This document shows, in pieces, positions 33,004 to 41,450 of a DNA stretch of 45,204 nt. The notes under the pieces were generated by a model. It was not told the origin of the DNA and did not search any database. It saw only the letters and a list, made by a program, of their open reading frames with translations. A program made the position numbers and the translations under genes. Numbering within the stretch: the stretch's first letter is position 1; the number at the start of each line of letters is the position of its first letter. Source of the DNA: Candidatus Thorarchaeota archaeon (GTDB taxonomy: Archaea; Asgardarchaeota; Thorarchaeia; Thorarchaeales; Thorarchaeaceae); NCBI GenBank assembly GCA_013388835.1, contig JACAEL010000056.1, forward strand, positions 1 through 45,204, given 5' to 3'.

Positions 33004-33696
33004 ATGAACGCTCTCAAACAAGGGGTCTTCGACATGGGAGATACCAACAATGACGTCTGGCTGGACATACAGAGGATGCGCACTCGTGCAATCAGACGGG
33101 CGATCTGCGGCGCAGCAATGCTGATGTCCTTACTACTGCTGCAGCTTGCCCTCTTCTTTCTTCAGGACGCTGTCTCTGCCCAGGTAATCATTGTCATCAT
33201 GGTAAATCACTTGATCACTGGGATGGCAGGAATCTTCTTACTGGTATACTATGGCACGGGGTGGATAATGCTCCTTCACAACATGAAAGAGCTGGCCCTA
33301 CTCGCACCGCCTTCTCCGGTCTTGGTCGGACGTCGCGCGGTACTCCGGAAGGGACCGGTCTACGGTGTCGGCGGCATGGCAGACTTCCTTATGTTTGTTG
33401 GCTTTTGTGATTCAAGAGAACTGCAGGGTGGCAAGACGAGACTACCACGGGTCGTACCAATATGGCAATACAGCCATGTGATTGGAGGGCTGCGTGTGAC
33501 GCGTCGGGAGGGCTTCTATTCCGTACCCACCGCCGAAGGGCGTCATGTCACTGGTGACGGGGTCTTGTACGGACTACTCAGTTTCACTCTAGGACGCATA
33601 TCGATACCGATTGTTCACACGAGAGAGCAGCTGGACGCGGTGGTGAGCGCACTTGCTGCTGAAGTCACATCTTACGGTGCAGGACGCCTCCAGTGA
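33004..33696 (+). CDS. Two-helix membrane protein with PH-like C-terminal part
   Basis: About 230 residues from ATG 33004 (MNALKQGV); starts at 32977 and 33037 (MGDTNN) are possible. Two strong membrane helices lie near residues 37-58 and 62-92. The rest, with GLRVTRREGFYSVPTAEGRHV and VLYGLLSFTLGRISIPIV, is strand-rich and could be a small beta domain. No family recognised. Confidence 0.65.
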   Translation: MNALKQGVFDMGDTNNDVWLDIQRMRTRAIRRAICGAAMLMSLLLLQLALFFLQDAVSAQVIIVIMVNHLITGMAGIFLLVYYGTGWIMLLHNMKELALLAPPSPVLVGRRAVLRKGPVYGVGGMADFLMFVGFCDSRELQGGKTRLPRVVPIWQYSHVIGGLRVTRREGFYSVPTAEGRHVTGDGVLYGLLSFTLGRISIPIVHTREQLDAVVSALAAEVTSYGAGRLQ

Positions 33697-33765
33697 GCTT
33701 CAGAAGTCCCTTGAAGCGCACTCGCGATTGCTCTCATAAGAAACGGCAGTGACAATAAGGAATCT

Positions 33766-33774
33766 CTTATATCG
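33766..33774 (+). promoter_or_regulatory. TATA box of the flavodiiron gene
   Basis: CTTATATCG, 32 bases before the ATG at 33806, which implies a very short leader. The identical nine bases precede the rubrerythrin gene (35013-35021). Confidence 0.6.
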
Positions 33775-33805
33775 CTCTAGGCCGCATCTGTGTTGATGAC
33801 CGACT

Positions 33806-34990
33806 ATGCACAGAGAGATTGCTAAGGGCGTATACTATGTTGGTGTAGACGACCACCACACCCAGCTGTTTGAGAACCTCTGGGCTCTGCCGTTCGGGGT
33901 CTCCTACAACGCCTATCTGATAGTGGACGAGAAGATAGCCCTCGTTGAGACCGTGAAGGGGCCGTGGGCCAAGGAATGGATGGACAACATCTCAGAGCTT
34001 GTCGACCCCGCCAAAATAGACTACATAATACTCAATCACATGGAGCCGGATCACACAGGATCGCTGCCGGATATTGCTGCAGTGGCAAAGAACGCCACTC
34101 TGGTCTATACGCCAAAGGCCTCGTCGATGCAGAAGAGCTTCTACGACGTGCCACTGCGTGAGAAGACAGTCGAGGACCTCGAGGAGATCTCACTGGGCTC
34201 GAAGACTCTCAAGTTCGTCCACGCGCAGTTCTTGCACTGGCCGGAGACGATGATGACATACATCATGGAGGACCAGATTCTCTTCTCGTGTGATGCGTTC
34301 GGGGCGTTTGGTGCACTGAATGGAAAGCACTTCGACGACGAAATAGACCTGCGGATGGTCGAGTCGGAGAGTCGAAGGTACCTGTCGGCCATAATCACCT
34401 CATATCTCAAGTTCATTCAGCAGGGCATAGCCAAGGTCAAAGGACTCGGGATTGGCATCAAGGTCATCGCTCCAAGTCACGGACCCATATATCGAAAGGA
34501 CCCGATGTGGATAGTGACGAGATATGACGCATGGAGCAGGCCAGAGATGGAGAAGTACTGCACCATAGTCTACGGGACAATGTACGGCTTCAACCACAGG
34601 GTGGCAATGAAGCTGAAGAAGGCGCTGATGGAGCTCGGAGTGGAAACGAGAGTCCACAATGTGTCCTACAGCGAAATGAGCAGAGTAGTCACGGACTCTG
34701 TGAGAGCCGGGGTGCTCGTCATAGGCACGCCCACCTACGATGCATTCCCGTTCCCCAAGGTGTGGGCGTTTGTCAACGAAGTTGAAGGTAAGAGATTCCC
34801 CAAGAGACCGATAGCGCTGTTCGGTAACTATGGCTGGGGAGGCGGGGGTCTGAAGAAACTCCGAGCGCAGCTTGAGGGAGCCAAGTTCGAGGTAATAGAG
34901 CCAGTGATTGAGGTCCATGGGAGAGATACTGCATCTGAGGAGGAGAACATCCGAGTACTCGCCAACAAGATTGCAGCGTTGCTGAAGTGA
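33806..34990 (+). CDS. fprA: Flavodiiron protein (A-type flavoprotein, oxygen reductase)
   Basis: It reduces oxygen to water (or NO to N2O) using a diiron site and FMN, protecting anaerobes. The metallo-beta-lactamase domain carries all iron ligands: H78, E80, D82, H83 (NHMEPDH), H144 (FLHWPE), D163 (SCDAFG) and H225 (SHGPIYR). The flavodoxin domain starts near residue 250 (IVYGTMYGFN) and contains GTPTYDAFP and GNYGWGGGG. At 394 residues it is a normal two-domain enzyme without a C-terminal rubredoxin. The electron donor could be F420H2, as in methanogen FprA, or a rubredoxin reduced by the flavoprotein at 41451. The promoter resembles that of the downstream rubrerythrin. Confidence 0.97.
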   Translation: MHREIAKGVYYVGVDDHHTQLFENLWALPFGVSYNAYLIVDEKIALVETVKGPWAKEWMDNISELVDPAKIDYIILNHMEPDHTGSLPDIAAVAKNATLVYTPKASSMQKSFYDVPLREKTVEDLEEISLGSKTLKFVHAQFLHWPETMMTYIMEDQILFSCDAFGAFGALNGKHFDDEIDLRMVESESRRYLSAIITSYLKFIQQGIAKVKGLGIGIKVIAPSHGPIYRKDPMWIVTRYDAWSRPEMEKYCTIVYGTMYGFNHRVAMKLKKALMELGVETRVHNVSYSEMSRVVTDSVRAGVLVIGTPTYDAFPFPKVWAFVNEVEGKRFPKRPIALFGNYGWGGGGLKKLRAQLEGAKFEVIEPVIEVHGRDTASEEENIRVLANKIAALLK

Positions 34991-35012
34991 ACTGAGAATC
35001 CCCAACTCTAGC

Positions 35013-35078
35013 CTTATATCGTAAGTGGCAGACCAAAGCACATTCCGATAGGAGAACGGGACCTCTAACTGGAGGTCC
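35013..35078 (+). promoter_or_regulatory. Rubrerythrin promoter and leader hairpin
   Basis: TATA box CTTATATCG (35013-35021), then, after the expected transcript start, a 7-bp perfect hairpin GGACCTC/GAGGTCC (35059-35065 and 35072-35078) in the roughly 60-base leader. A ribosome site GGAGG follows at 35089. Confidence 0.55.
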
Positions 35079-35100
35079 AGTCCTGTGCGGAGGAAGAAAG

Positions 35101-35685
35101 ATGAACCTAAGAGGAACACAGACCGAGAAGAACCTGCTAATCAGTTTCGCTGGCGAGTCCCAGGCGCGAAACCGATACACCTACTATGCGAGCATAGCTC
35201 GCGATGAGGGGTACATACAGATAATGCAGGTCTTTCAGGAGACCGCTGACCAGGAGAAGGAGCATGCAAAACGCTTCTTCAAGATGCTGAAAGAAGGTGG
35301 TGCCACGCCCGAGCTCGAGGTGGGCTACAAGTTTCCGACAGGTCCAATGGGCACTACCGAGGAGAACCTGCGCGCTGCTGCGGCAGGGGAGAAGCATGAG
35401 TTCAGCACTATGTATCCCGGCTTTGCGGCTGTAGCTGAGAAGGAAGGATTCCCAAAGATAGCAGCCCTGTGGAGGATGGTGGCAAAGGCTGAAACATGGC
35501 ATCACGAGAGGTATGTCATGCTGGCAGAGAACATAGCCAAGGGACGCGTCTTCAAGCGAGAGAACAAGGTGAAGTGGCGATGCATCAACTGTGGATACGT
35601 GCATGAGGGAGAGGCTCCGCCCGAGAGATGTCCCGCATGCGACCACCCAAAGTCGTACTTCATGATCCACGATGCCAATTACTAA
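35101..35685 (+). CDS. rbr: Rubrerythrin
   Basis: A peroxide reductase with a diiron four-helix bundle and a C-terminal rubredoxin-like iron site, 194 residues. The bundle ligands are E19 (AGESQARNRY), E52 and H55 (QEKEHAKRF), E97 or E100 and E131 with H134 (AETWHHERY). The rubredoxin domain has CINCGYVHEG (C161, C164) and CPACDHPKS (C177, C180). It lies 110 bp after the flavodiiron gene with its own promoter sharing the same TATA sequence, so the two are likely regulated alike but transcribed separately. Confidence 0.97.
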   Translation: MNLRGTQTEKNLLISFAGESQARNRYTYYASIARDEGYIQIMQVFQETADQEKEHAKRFFKMLKEGGATPELEVGYKFPTGPMGTTEENLRAAAAGEKHEFSTMYPGFAAVAEKEGFPKIAALWRMVAKAETWHHERYVMLAENIAKGRVFKRENKVKWRCINCGYVHEGEAPPERCPACDHPKSYFMIHDANY

Positions 35686-35829
35686 TCATGAGAGAACATA
35701 CCTGAACGCAAAAACAGAAACAATCAATTCTGTGCGACTCGGCTCAGACAGGCACGTTCCAACTGTGGCGTTGCGCGGCGGCCTGTGATGCCACCACAAC
35801 CCGCGTACCATAGGGTCCTGCCTCGCCTC

Positions 35830-35866
35830 CCGTTCATTCTCAGCCGGACGGGGCTGGACACAGGAC
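35830..35866 (+). repeat. Dispersed intergenic repeat, fragment D
   Basis: CCGTTCATTCTCAGCCGGAC followed by GGGGCTGGACACAGGA matches the first 36 bases of the 192-bp repeat with a handful of mainly transition differences. The similarity fades after about 35866. It lies in the gap between rubrerythrin and the HAD gene. Confidence 0.55.
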
Positions 35867-35982
35867 CCTCTCCTCAGCTGTGGTGCCTGTGTGTCTGGGT
35901 ATGTCAGCCGCCAGGCACGACAGGTTCAGAAACACCTGACGTCGTACACGAGTCCCAGACACCAAGACAGGAGAGATGAAAC

Positions 35983-36702
35983 ATGCCAAGGGCTTTGCTA
36001 TTTGATCTTCACCACACGCTGACCAAGACATGCGAGTCCCAAGGAGGACTCTTCCGAACGGTCTGCAGCAGATTCGGAATCGATCTCACTAGACATTCAG
36101 TTCATGTGCTCGACAAGGCACTGAGCGAGTCACTCAGCTCGATTCACGAGTATCAGCTGGCACACAATGTGGAGTATACGTGGTTTCCGCAACCGGAGGA
36201 CTGGCTGAAGGCAGACAGAGAGCTGTTCAGGAATCTGGGTTATGAGGACATGAGCGACACAACGCTCATGTCACTGAGGAGGGAATACATACACGAGTTC
36301 GGAAACGGCTGGGAGACACTTCACGAACAGGCAGAGCCTACACTGAGGGAGCTACGCAGGAGGGGGTATGTATTGGGTCTCTGCACCAGAAGGGGCCTTG
36401 ACCCACGGCACCTTCTTCAAAAGTGGGGTGTGGATGATGTCTTCTCTGTAGTAGAATACTCAGCCGTTGTTGGATATCAGAAACCAAGCCCATTCACTCT
36501 TCTCAGAGCTGCAGAAGCGCTCGGCCTGAACCCCAGACTCTGTGCATACGTGGGAAATGCAGTGGACGCTGATGTGGCTGCAGCAGTCCGTGCAGAGATG
36601 GTACCGGTGCTGCTGACTTGGGCGGGCCCAGAGAGTGACACCGTTGTCCCAGAGGGGACACTCGTACTGAACGAGATTAGAGACCTCCTGAAGCACTTCT
36701 GA
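35983..36702 (+). CDS. HAD-superfamily hydrolase with altered motif I
   Basis: 239 residues. Motif I is LLFDLHHTLT: the nucleophile D8 is present, but the second Asp (D+2), normally the general acid/base of phosphatases, is His10. Motif II is probably CTRRG, motif III YQKPSPF and motif IV YVGNAVDADVAAA. A cap domain lies between residues 20 and 110. His at D+2 is unusual; dehalogenase- and phosphonatase-like relatives also lack Asp there, so a reaction other than ordinary phosphate-ester hydrolysis is possible. The gene starts at ATG 35983, after GGAGAG. No partner gene is apparent. Confidence 0.85.
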   Translation: MPRALLFDLHHTLTKTCESQGGLFRTVCSRFGIDLTRHSVHVLDKALSESLSSIHEYQLAHNVEYTWFPQPEDWLKADRELFRNLGYEDMSDTTLMSLRREYIHEFGNGWETLHEQAEPTLRELRRRGYVLGLCTRRGLDPRHLLQKWGVDDVFSVVEYSAVVGYQKPSPFTLLRAAEALGLNPRLCAYVGNAVDADVAAAVRAEMVPVLLTWAGPESDTVVPEGTLVLNEIRDLLKHF

Positions 36703-36819
36703 CCAACCATCTCGTAAGACTTGGTAGTTCAGGCTACGCTTCATATGGTGGTGGTCTGCCGAAGGTGCACACACACCATACCTCTAAATACCGCTGAATA
36801 GCTCGTAATAAGGAGAGTC

Positions 36820-36843
36820 ATGCACCACCACCACGAGGAATGA
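36820..36843 (+). CDS. Seven-codon leader peptide with four histidines (uORF)
   Basis: ATG, four CAC codons, GAG, GAA, TGA: Met-His4-Glu2. It is preceded at proper spacing by AAGGAGAG (36810-36817), and its stop overlaps the first ATG of the next gene (36840). A TATA-like TCTAAATA lies near 36783. The ribosome site fits this little frame better than the main gene, so translation may start here and re-initiate. Confidence 0.4.
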   Translation: MHHHHEE

Positions 36844-37772
36844 TGATGACTCTGACCCACCGGACTAAGCAGGACACACTCATAGAACGCCTCTTTCTCT
36901 CAGTCAACGTGGCGTCCATAGTCGCCATCCTGACATGGGGAGTGTTCTATGCAGGATACCTACTCACAAACGAGGCGATTCTTCAGTCCATACTGGATGC
37001 CCTGGCGAACTGGGACTTTCTTGCCTTCCAAGCGGCCATTGAGAGCGTGACCTCAGGGATAATCTCCAGTGACGGATGGGTCAGTGTGGCGATAGGTCTT
37101 GGGTTGCTCTTCATGTCCATCCTCTTCGTACTGAACACAGGAGGCATTGTCTTCTCGGTCTTCATCCACAGGTCGTTCAGTGCCGGAGGAACCCCGACCC
37201 TGAGGTGGTGGCGTCTCAGCATCTCGCGCTTGTATCTAACAGTGAGGCTTGTGTTCTTCATTGCGTTGTACAAAGCCAGCAGCGCCACTGGTTTCGACAT
37301 TCTTCTCAAGCGCTTTCCGGACAACACAGTGCTGAATCTCTCGTTCTTCTTCAGTAGTGCGCTGAGTCTGGGGACAATCATCGTGTTGGCGAGCGTCATC
37401 AAAGTGGTTGTGTATGAGCTGGCCAGATACGAGACCATGATTGAGTCGAATAGGACCAGAATCTCTAGGGCACTGAAGGAGTACCTTGACCGATGGAGAA
37501 ACCAGATGATACTCATAGAGGAGGCGCTGTTTTCTGACGATGTTGGCTACGTCAGGGCCAAGCTGGAGGACGCGACTCGCGACATGAAGTCCGATGTAAG
37601 ACTCCTCGAACGCTCACGATCGGACTTGGACCGGATTGCATCGCCGCAGGAGATAATCCGCAAGCTCTTGCTGACGTTCATAGGAGTGGTGATCATCCAG
37701 ATGGCTGCGGACATAGTCCTGTATGTCGGATGGGGACGTGTATTAGACCTCATTATGGGGTGGATTCTGTGA
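36840..37772 (+). CDS. Membrane protein with cytoplasmic coiled coil
   Basis: 310 residues starting with three consecutive ATG codons. Membrane helices are near residues 22-45, 80-110, 127-145 and 165-195. A charged helical stretch (about 200-275, SNRTRISRALKEYLDRWRNQ onward) is followed by a last helix (LLLTFIGVVIIQMAADIVLYV). No family recognised. The ParA-like gene begins 22 bp after its stop, so the two are likely one operon; a membrane anchor for the ATPase would be a reasonable guess. Confidence 0.8.
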   Translation: MMMTLTHRTKQDTLIERLFLSVNVASIVAILTWGVFYAGYLLTNEAILQSILDALANWDFLAFQAAIESVTSGIISSDGWVSVAIGLGLLFMSILFVLNTGGIVFSVFIHRSFSAGGTPTLRWWRLSISRLYLTVRLVFFIALYKASSATGFDILLKRFPDNTVLNLSFFFSSALSLGTIIVLASVIKVVVYELARYETMIESNRTRISRALKEYLDRWRNQMILIEEALFSDDVGYVRAKLEDATRDMKSDVRLLERSRSDLDRIASPQEIIRKLLLTFIGVVIIQMAADIVLYVGWGRVLDLIMGWIL

Positions 37773-37794
37773 GCACACTGGAGGTTGAAACCAG

Positions 37795-38856
37795 ATGAGA
37801 GAACCCATGACTATTGTGGTCACCTCTAACAAGGGAGGTAGCGGCAAGACACCTATAGGAATCAGCACCGTCATTTGGGCATTGTCAAAGCAGCAACCGT
37901 GGAGAGTACTGGCAATTGACATCAACCACACAAACCAAGACCTCTTTCAAGCCCTATCTCATCTCTCCCCCGATGGTGAAGGGAGATTTGAGACCGCTTT
38001 CACCCTCCCAAAGACTGGGACCGCGTACTATCTCCCCTTGAGCGACCGGCTTCACCTCGTCCGTTCCCGAGCGTTCCAGCCGCTGTCACCACCCCAGGTT
38101 TTTGAGATGATTGGCTCCGCTTCCGCCGAGTATGCGAAACAGAAGGGGCAACCGCGATTTGAACCGGACTTGATAGTGCTCGACGCGAACTACTGCTTCC
38201 CCAGCTACAGAATGACCGAGGCGCCAACGGGCAAATACCCTGCCATGTACTTCTTCAACATCTGGAGCATAACCAGCCCGCATGAACTCAGAACGCCTGT
38301 CGACTATCGTACGGCCATCAGCGAGTTTAGAGATGCCTCTGGAAACCAGACATGGGACTCGACCAATTTCATACACATATTTACCCTTCTCGAGAAGGAG
38401 CGGAAGATATCGTCTGAGGTGACGAGACTAGTGAAGATGCAACGAGCTATCTACTCGGTCGCTGGCTCGGATGACCTCGCGGACCTCTATAGGCGAACAG
38501 TGCTGGATACCACGACGAAAAGCACGGGATTCTCGTTCGACCAGATACAGAAGGATGTGTTCACACCAATACTTGCCGAGATCGAGTCGCTGACGGTTGA
38601 GGACCCGTCCGCATACTCTGAAGATGTCATGAACGCCAGATGGATTGAGCGACTCAACATCTTTCTGTCGACTCACAGAGTCTATCCACTCAACGTGCTC
38701 CCTCTTCCTCACCACTATCCCCACCTGAGAAGGAATGTTGTCGACATGATACTTCGAGAGCGGCTGAGTCTGGACCTAGTAAAGCGCATGTTCGGGGACT
38801 TCTTCACATGGATGAGCATGTTCATGGAAAGACGCTTTGCAGAGACCGGTCAGTAG
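37795..38856 (+). CDS. ParA/MinD-like ATPase, unusual P-loop
   Basis: 353 residues. The N-terminus IVVTSNKGGSGKTPIGIST is a deviant Walker A with the signature lysine, in which the residue after GKT is Pro rather than Thr or Ser. DIN takes the place of the DxD usual in the next motif (LAIDINHTNQDL), and LIVLDANYCFP is the Walker B region. The C-terminal half (about 175-353) is longer than in typical ParA proteins and unassigned. The partner is probably the membrane protein encoded 22 bp upstream. Positioning or sorting of a membrane or DNA-bound complex is the family expectation. There is no ParB-like gene here. Confidence 0.8.
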   Translation: MREPMTIVVTSNKGGSGKTPIGISTVIWALSKQQPWRVLAIDINHTNQDLFQALSHLSPDGEGRFETAFTLPKTGTAYYLPLSDRLHLVRSRAFQPLSPPQVFEMIGSASAEYAKQKGQPRFEPDLIVLDANYCFPSYRMTEAPTGKYPAMYFFNIWSITSPHELRTPVDYRTAISEFRDASGNQTWDSTNFIHIFTLLEKERKISSEVTRLVKMQRAIYSVAGSDDLADLYRRTVLDTTTKSTGFSFDQIQKDVFTPILAEIESLTVEDPSAYSEDVMNARWIERLNIFLSTHRVYPLNVLPLPHHYPHLRRNVVDMILRERLSLDLVKRMFGDFFTWMSMFMERRFAETGQ

Positions 38857-39053
38857 AGCATACGCCACATTCATGCTCCACAATCCCATCCCACTTCCTC
38901 ATGGGACGTAATATGTCACACGGGCTTGCTCTGAACCACCTTGACCAGTGACGCGATGGGTGGCCGCATACAGAGACGCAATCACTTGATATACCCGGAC
39001 TCTCCTACGTATGTCAACGGGCAACGGGAAGTTGTAAGCACGGCCCTGCGGCG
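38857..39053. promoter_or_regulatory. Gap with short hairpin and TATA-like box before the Mre11-like gene
   Basis: TCCCAT (38884-38889) pairs with ATGGGA (38901-38906), a possible end signal of the ParA transcript. TTGATATAC near 38986 is a TATA-like box for the nuclease gene. So the Mre11/Rad50 pair may have its own promoter. Confidence 0.4.
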
Positions 39054-40145
39054 ATGAGGGAAATGGTCCGAGTAGTACACATCTCTGACTCCCATCTGGG
39101 ATGCTCCATGTTCCAACTGGCCGAGAGAAGAGAAGACTCACGTCGATGCTTTAGAAAGGCAATCGACATGGCCATGCGCCACAAACCTGACGTGATTGTG
39201 CACACAGGAGATCTCTTCGACTCGCCAGACCCTGCTCCTGAAGACCTCAACACAGCTCTTGAGGCATTCAGGGGAATCAAAGACCAAGTTGAGGTGTTTG
39301 TCCTACAGGGCAACCACGACCTCCACTACGGATTCAGAAGGGGAATCAGTCCAATACGCACTCTTGAGGCGGCAGGCGTCGTGAAGGGCACGGGAGACAA
39401 GGTCTACGCGAGACATGTGATCGACGTTGACGGAGAGTCTGTAGAGATTCATCTCATATCCTGGACGAGAATGGAAGAGGTCACCCGGCTGGCTCACTCA
39501 ATCAGGCCTTCAGAAGAGACTGCTCTGCTCTTCTGTCACGACATACCAGATGACAGAGAGAAGATGCCCCCTGACTTCGACTACATAGGCTTTGGACACG
39601 GACACAACTTCTGGCTGGATGAAGAGCTCCGGATGGGCAGACCGGGCTCGACGTGTGTTGTAGACTGGAAGAAGGAACTCGAAGGAAAGAAGAAGCTGAT
39701 AGTCATCGACATCTCAGACGCAGGAAACAAGTACCTCACAGAGACACTGAATGATGTTCGCGAGTTTAAGCTTGTGAGAGGGCTTAACATCACGGGCATG
39801 GGACCCGATGAGGCCAACGGCTTCCTCCGAAAGAAGATAGCCGAGCTCTCGGTCAGGAAGATGACCAGTCCAATCGTAATAATCGAAGTCAATGGCATGG
39901 TTGACGCGGAGACTGACAATTCAATCAGACGGGCTGAACTGCTGGAGCACGGTCTCAAGACTCTCGACCCGCTGTTCCTGCATATCGAGCCGAACTGGAG
40001 GTGTCTGGGCGCCCGACCGGTCGTGCTCAGGGAACCACTGAACGTTGAGAGGTCCGTCGCAGACTACATGGAACAGACCGGCGAAACAGACTCACAAAGC
40101 TTGCTTTCACTATTGAGAGAGATAGAGGAGGGGTCTGCAAATTGA
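39054..40145 (+). CDS. Mre11/SbcD-like metallophosphoesterase nuclease
   Basis: 363 residues. The two-metal phosphoesterase motifs are complete: HISDSHLG (9-16), HTGDLFDS (about 49-56), LQGNHDLHYG, FCHDIPD and FGHGHNF. This set is typical of Mre11/SbcD DNA-end nucleases. The C-terminal 130 residues are alpha/beta and acidic at the end, as expected for a Rad50-binding region. It shares a four-base overlap (TTGA) with the Rad50-like gene, so the pair is coupled and surely forms a complex. It is somewhat shorter than many archaeal Mre11 proteins. Whether it is the housekeeping repair nuclease or a specialised relative depends on whether the genome also has a full-length pair. Confidence 0.92.
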   Translation: MREMVRVVHISDSHLGCSMFQLAERREDSRRCFRKAIDMAMRHKPDVIVHTGDLFDSPDPAPEDLNTALEAFRGIKDQVEVFVLQGNHDLHYGFRRGISPIRTLEAAGVVKGTGDKVYARHVIDVDGESVEIHLISWTRMEEVTRLAHSIRPSEETALLFCHDIPDDREKMPPDFDYIGFGHGHNFWLDEELRMGRPGSTCVVDWKKELEGKKKLIVIDISDAGNKYLTETLNDVREFKLVRGLNITGMGPDEANGFLRKKIAELSVRKMTSPIVIIEVNGMVDAETDNSIRRAELLEHGLKTLDPLFLHIEPNWRCLGARPVVLREPLNVERSVADYMEQTGETDSQSLLSLLREIEEGSAN

Positions 40146-41446
40146 TCAACAAGATCAGACTGAGAGACTTCAAGGTGTTCTCAGACCAAGAGCTCAGCTT
40201 CGGCGAAGGAATCACATCGATAGTTGGTCCAAACGGAACAGGAAAGACAACAGTCCTTGAGGCCATTGAGTTTGCACTGTTCAAACAAGTGAGAAGAAAG
40301 GACAAGCAGGTCCGACGAGTGGAGGACTTCATCCGACACGGGCAGAACAACGCAAATGTGGACCTATGGTTCACAGCACCCGTCAATGGCAGAGAATACA
40401 AGGTCTCGAGGTCAATCCATAAGGGGCAGACAAGTGCGGACCTGTATCAGGCGGGCGACAAGAGCCCGCTGGTGTCGGGTCCCGAGAAGGTGGACGCGGA
40501 GATTGTGAAACTACTGGGCGTAAACCGGGACGCCTTCTCCGCTCTCACATATGTTCGGCAGGGAGAGATAGACCAACTATCAAGGAAGACCCCCAAGGAG
40601 AGGAAGGAATACCTCTTCGACATGATGGGACTCGGGATGTACACTGCTGTGGCTGGTAGGGTCCAGAAGAGAGCTGCAGAGATAGCGAAGGAAGTCAAGG
40701 GATTGGAAGAGTCCAAACAGAAGCTCTTGGAACTGAGGGGACACTTTCCGGCTCAAGATGACGTGCTAGCTGCAGTTCAAGCAGTGAAGCGCCTTGAGGG
40801 GTCGCTTGGAAGCAGTCCGGACATCGATGTGATAAGTAGGGTACTGGAAGCGGTGGAGTCTGCACTAGTAAGGATCTCAACGGACATAGACTCCTTGGAC
40901 CTGTCGAAGAGCCAGGATACACTGAAGAAACGGTCAGAGCTTGCCAAGCGGCTCAGGCAGATAGTAGAGGCCATCCCGCAAGTGGCAGAAGAACAGCTCA
41001 GACCACTAGTGAGAGAAGAGGCAAAGGCCATCTTCCTGAACATCTTCGGCGACAGATACAGTGACCTCGTCCTAGACGATGACTACAAGGTCTCACTCTA
41101 CAATGTTCAGGGACATCCGGTTCCTCTTGTTGCAGCCTCCGGTGGAGAAGACGTGTGTGTCAACTTCGCGCTCAGAGTGGGAGTCAACACCGCTCTCCAG
41201 AAGTATGCTGCATCGAATCAGGCCTTCAAGGGGAGCGCGCTCAAGCTCATAATCCTCGATGAACCGGGTGCGGGTCTGGATGCTCAACGCAGGAGATGGC
41301 TACCCGAAGCAGTGAGAGCACTGGAGTCAGTCAGACAGGTGATTGTTGTCACGCACATGGACGAGTTGCGCGAAGCCGCTGACACTGTCATCTCACTCAC
41401 ACCCCAGGGCAAGGGAAGGCAGCCGGCAGTGGAAGTCCAGCACTAG
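40142..41446 (+). CDS. Short Rad50/SMC-like ATPase without zinc hook
   Basis: 434 residues, about half the length of usual archaeal Rad50. The ATPase parts are intact: Walker A GPNGTGKTT (29-37), Q-loop YVRQGEIDQLSR (137-148), ABC signature ASGGEDVCVNFALR (332-345), Walker B LIILDEPGAGLD (369-380) and switch His in VVTHMDE (402-408). The segment between the two halves (about 165-290) is a short helical linker with no CxxC hook; the only Cys in the protein is in the signature block. The TTG start at 40142 overlaps the nuclease stop. So it can form the ATP-clamped head dimer, but not the long hooked arms of Rad50. Confidence 0.9.
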   Translation: MINKIRLRDFKVFSDQELSFGEGITSIVGPNGTGKTTVLEAIEFALFKQVRRKDKQVRRVEDFIRHGQNNANVDLWFTAPVNGREYKVSRSIHKGQTSADLYQAGDKSPLVSGPEKVDAEIVKLLGVNRDAFSALTYVRQGEIDQLSRKTPKERKEYLFDMMGLGMYTAVAGRVQKRAAEIAKEVKGLEESKQKLLELRGHFPAQDDVLAAVQAVKRLEGSLGSSPDIDVISRVLEAVESALVRISTDIDSLDLSKSQDTLKKRSELAKRLRQIVEAIPQVAEEQLRPLVREEAKAIFLNIFGDRYSDLVLDDDYKVSLYNVQGHPVPLVAASGGEDVCVNFALRVGVNTALQKYAASNQAFKGSALKLIILDEPGAGLDAQRRRWLPEAVRALESVRQVIVVTHMDELREAADTVISLTPQGKGRQPAVEVQH

Positions 41447-41450
41447 AACA

